A model generated the notes under the pieces. It was not told the origin of the DNA and did not search any database. It worked only from the letters and a program-made list of their open reading frames with translations. Below are positions 5,018 through 5,076 of a stretch of DNA of 5,076 nt, one piece after another; positions within the stretch are counted from its first letter, which is position 1, and the number at the start of each line of letters is the position of its first letter. The position numbers and the translations under genes were made by a program. Origin of the DNA: Verrucomicrobiota bacterium (GTDB lineage Bacteria > Verrucomicrobiota > Verrucomicrobiia > Limisphaerales > UBA11358); NCBI GenBank assembly GCA_026225155.1, contig JAMFSG010000322.1:1-5076 (forward strand), in the 5' to 3' direction.

Positions 5018-5076
5018 ATGAAAAAGTCAGCCCTGTTACCTTTGGTAATTGTCTCAACCTTCGCATTTATTCAAAC
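5018..5076 (+). CDS. Start of a secreted protein, cut by window end
   Basis: An ATG at 5018 opens a frame that runs off the window after 19 codons: MKKSALLPLVIVSTFAFIQ. It has a KK n-region and a long hydrophobic core typical of a Sec signal peptide. The first seven codons agree at 17 of 21 bases with those of the PEP-CTERM gene at 4136 (MKKSVVL against MKKSALL). The spacing from the argS-tail remnant's stop (100 bp) resembles that between argS and the PEP-CTERM gene (143 bp). I infer a second PEP-CTERM-type paralogue; the diagnostic C-terminus is outside the window, so this cannot be confirmed here. Confidence 0.6.
   Translation, partial: MKKSALLPLVIVSTFAFIQ

Overview
The window looks like a chromosomal segment from a Gram-negative bacterium, most likely a member of Verrucomicrobiota (Limisphaerales/Pedosphaera-like). 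The grounds are a PEP-CTERM surface protein, which implies an exosortase system elsewhere in the genome, a short Thermus-type PyrE, intergenic spaces full of heptamer/octamer tandem repeats, and a GGTGGGGCGAGCG-type palindrome that I associate with those genomes. The taxonomic call is inference. No rRNA, tRNA, CRISPR array or transposase gene was seen.

Left part (1-917): pyrE (orotate phosphoribosyltransferase) lies on the minus strand. It is bracketed by two copies of an ~80 bp palindromic element (50-129 and 780-861). The 201 bp divergent spacer between pyrE and the next gene is almost entirely repeats: seven GTTGAAA heptamers, palindrome copy B, then three TTCTGAA heptamers ending just before the GTG start of the next gene.

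Middle part (918-3992): three plus-strand genes follow. They are an integral-membrane HExxH (M50-like) metallopeptidase, a stand-alone PTS EIIA domain protein (fructose/Ntr type, phosphorylatable His in a PHA motif) and a complete argS (arginyl-tRNA synthetase). The EIIA-argS spacer carries two opposed octamer arrays (GTTGAACC-like, then GATTCAAC-like). A further 7-bp array, AATCCAG x4, sits inside the argS reading frame.

Right part (3993-5076): a PEP-CTERM protein gene (4136-4744) is followed by a decayed, uninterrupted copy of the last ~42 codons of argS (4789-4917). The window then ends inside a second gene whose first residues (MKKSALL...) resemble the start of the PEP-CTERM gene (MKKSVVL...). 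The order argS / PEP-CTERM / argS-tail remnant / second secreted-protein gene fits an old tandem duplication of an [argS 3' end + PEP-CTERM gene] unit of roughly 0.9 kb. This is the most notable observation in the window.

The intact genes are mostly housekeeping (pyrimidine synthesis, translation) with a regulatory PTS protein and a membrane protease. I see no single pathway joining them. The unusual content is the repeats and the duplication rather than a new enzymatic system.
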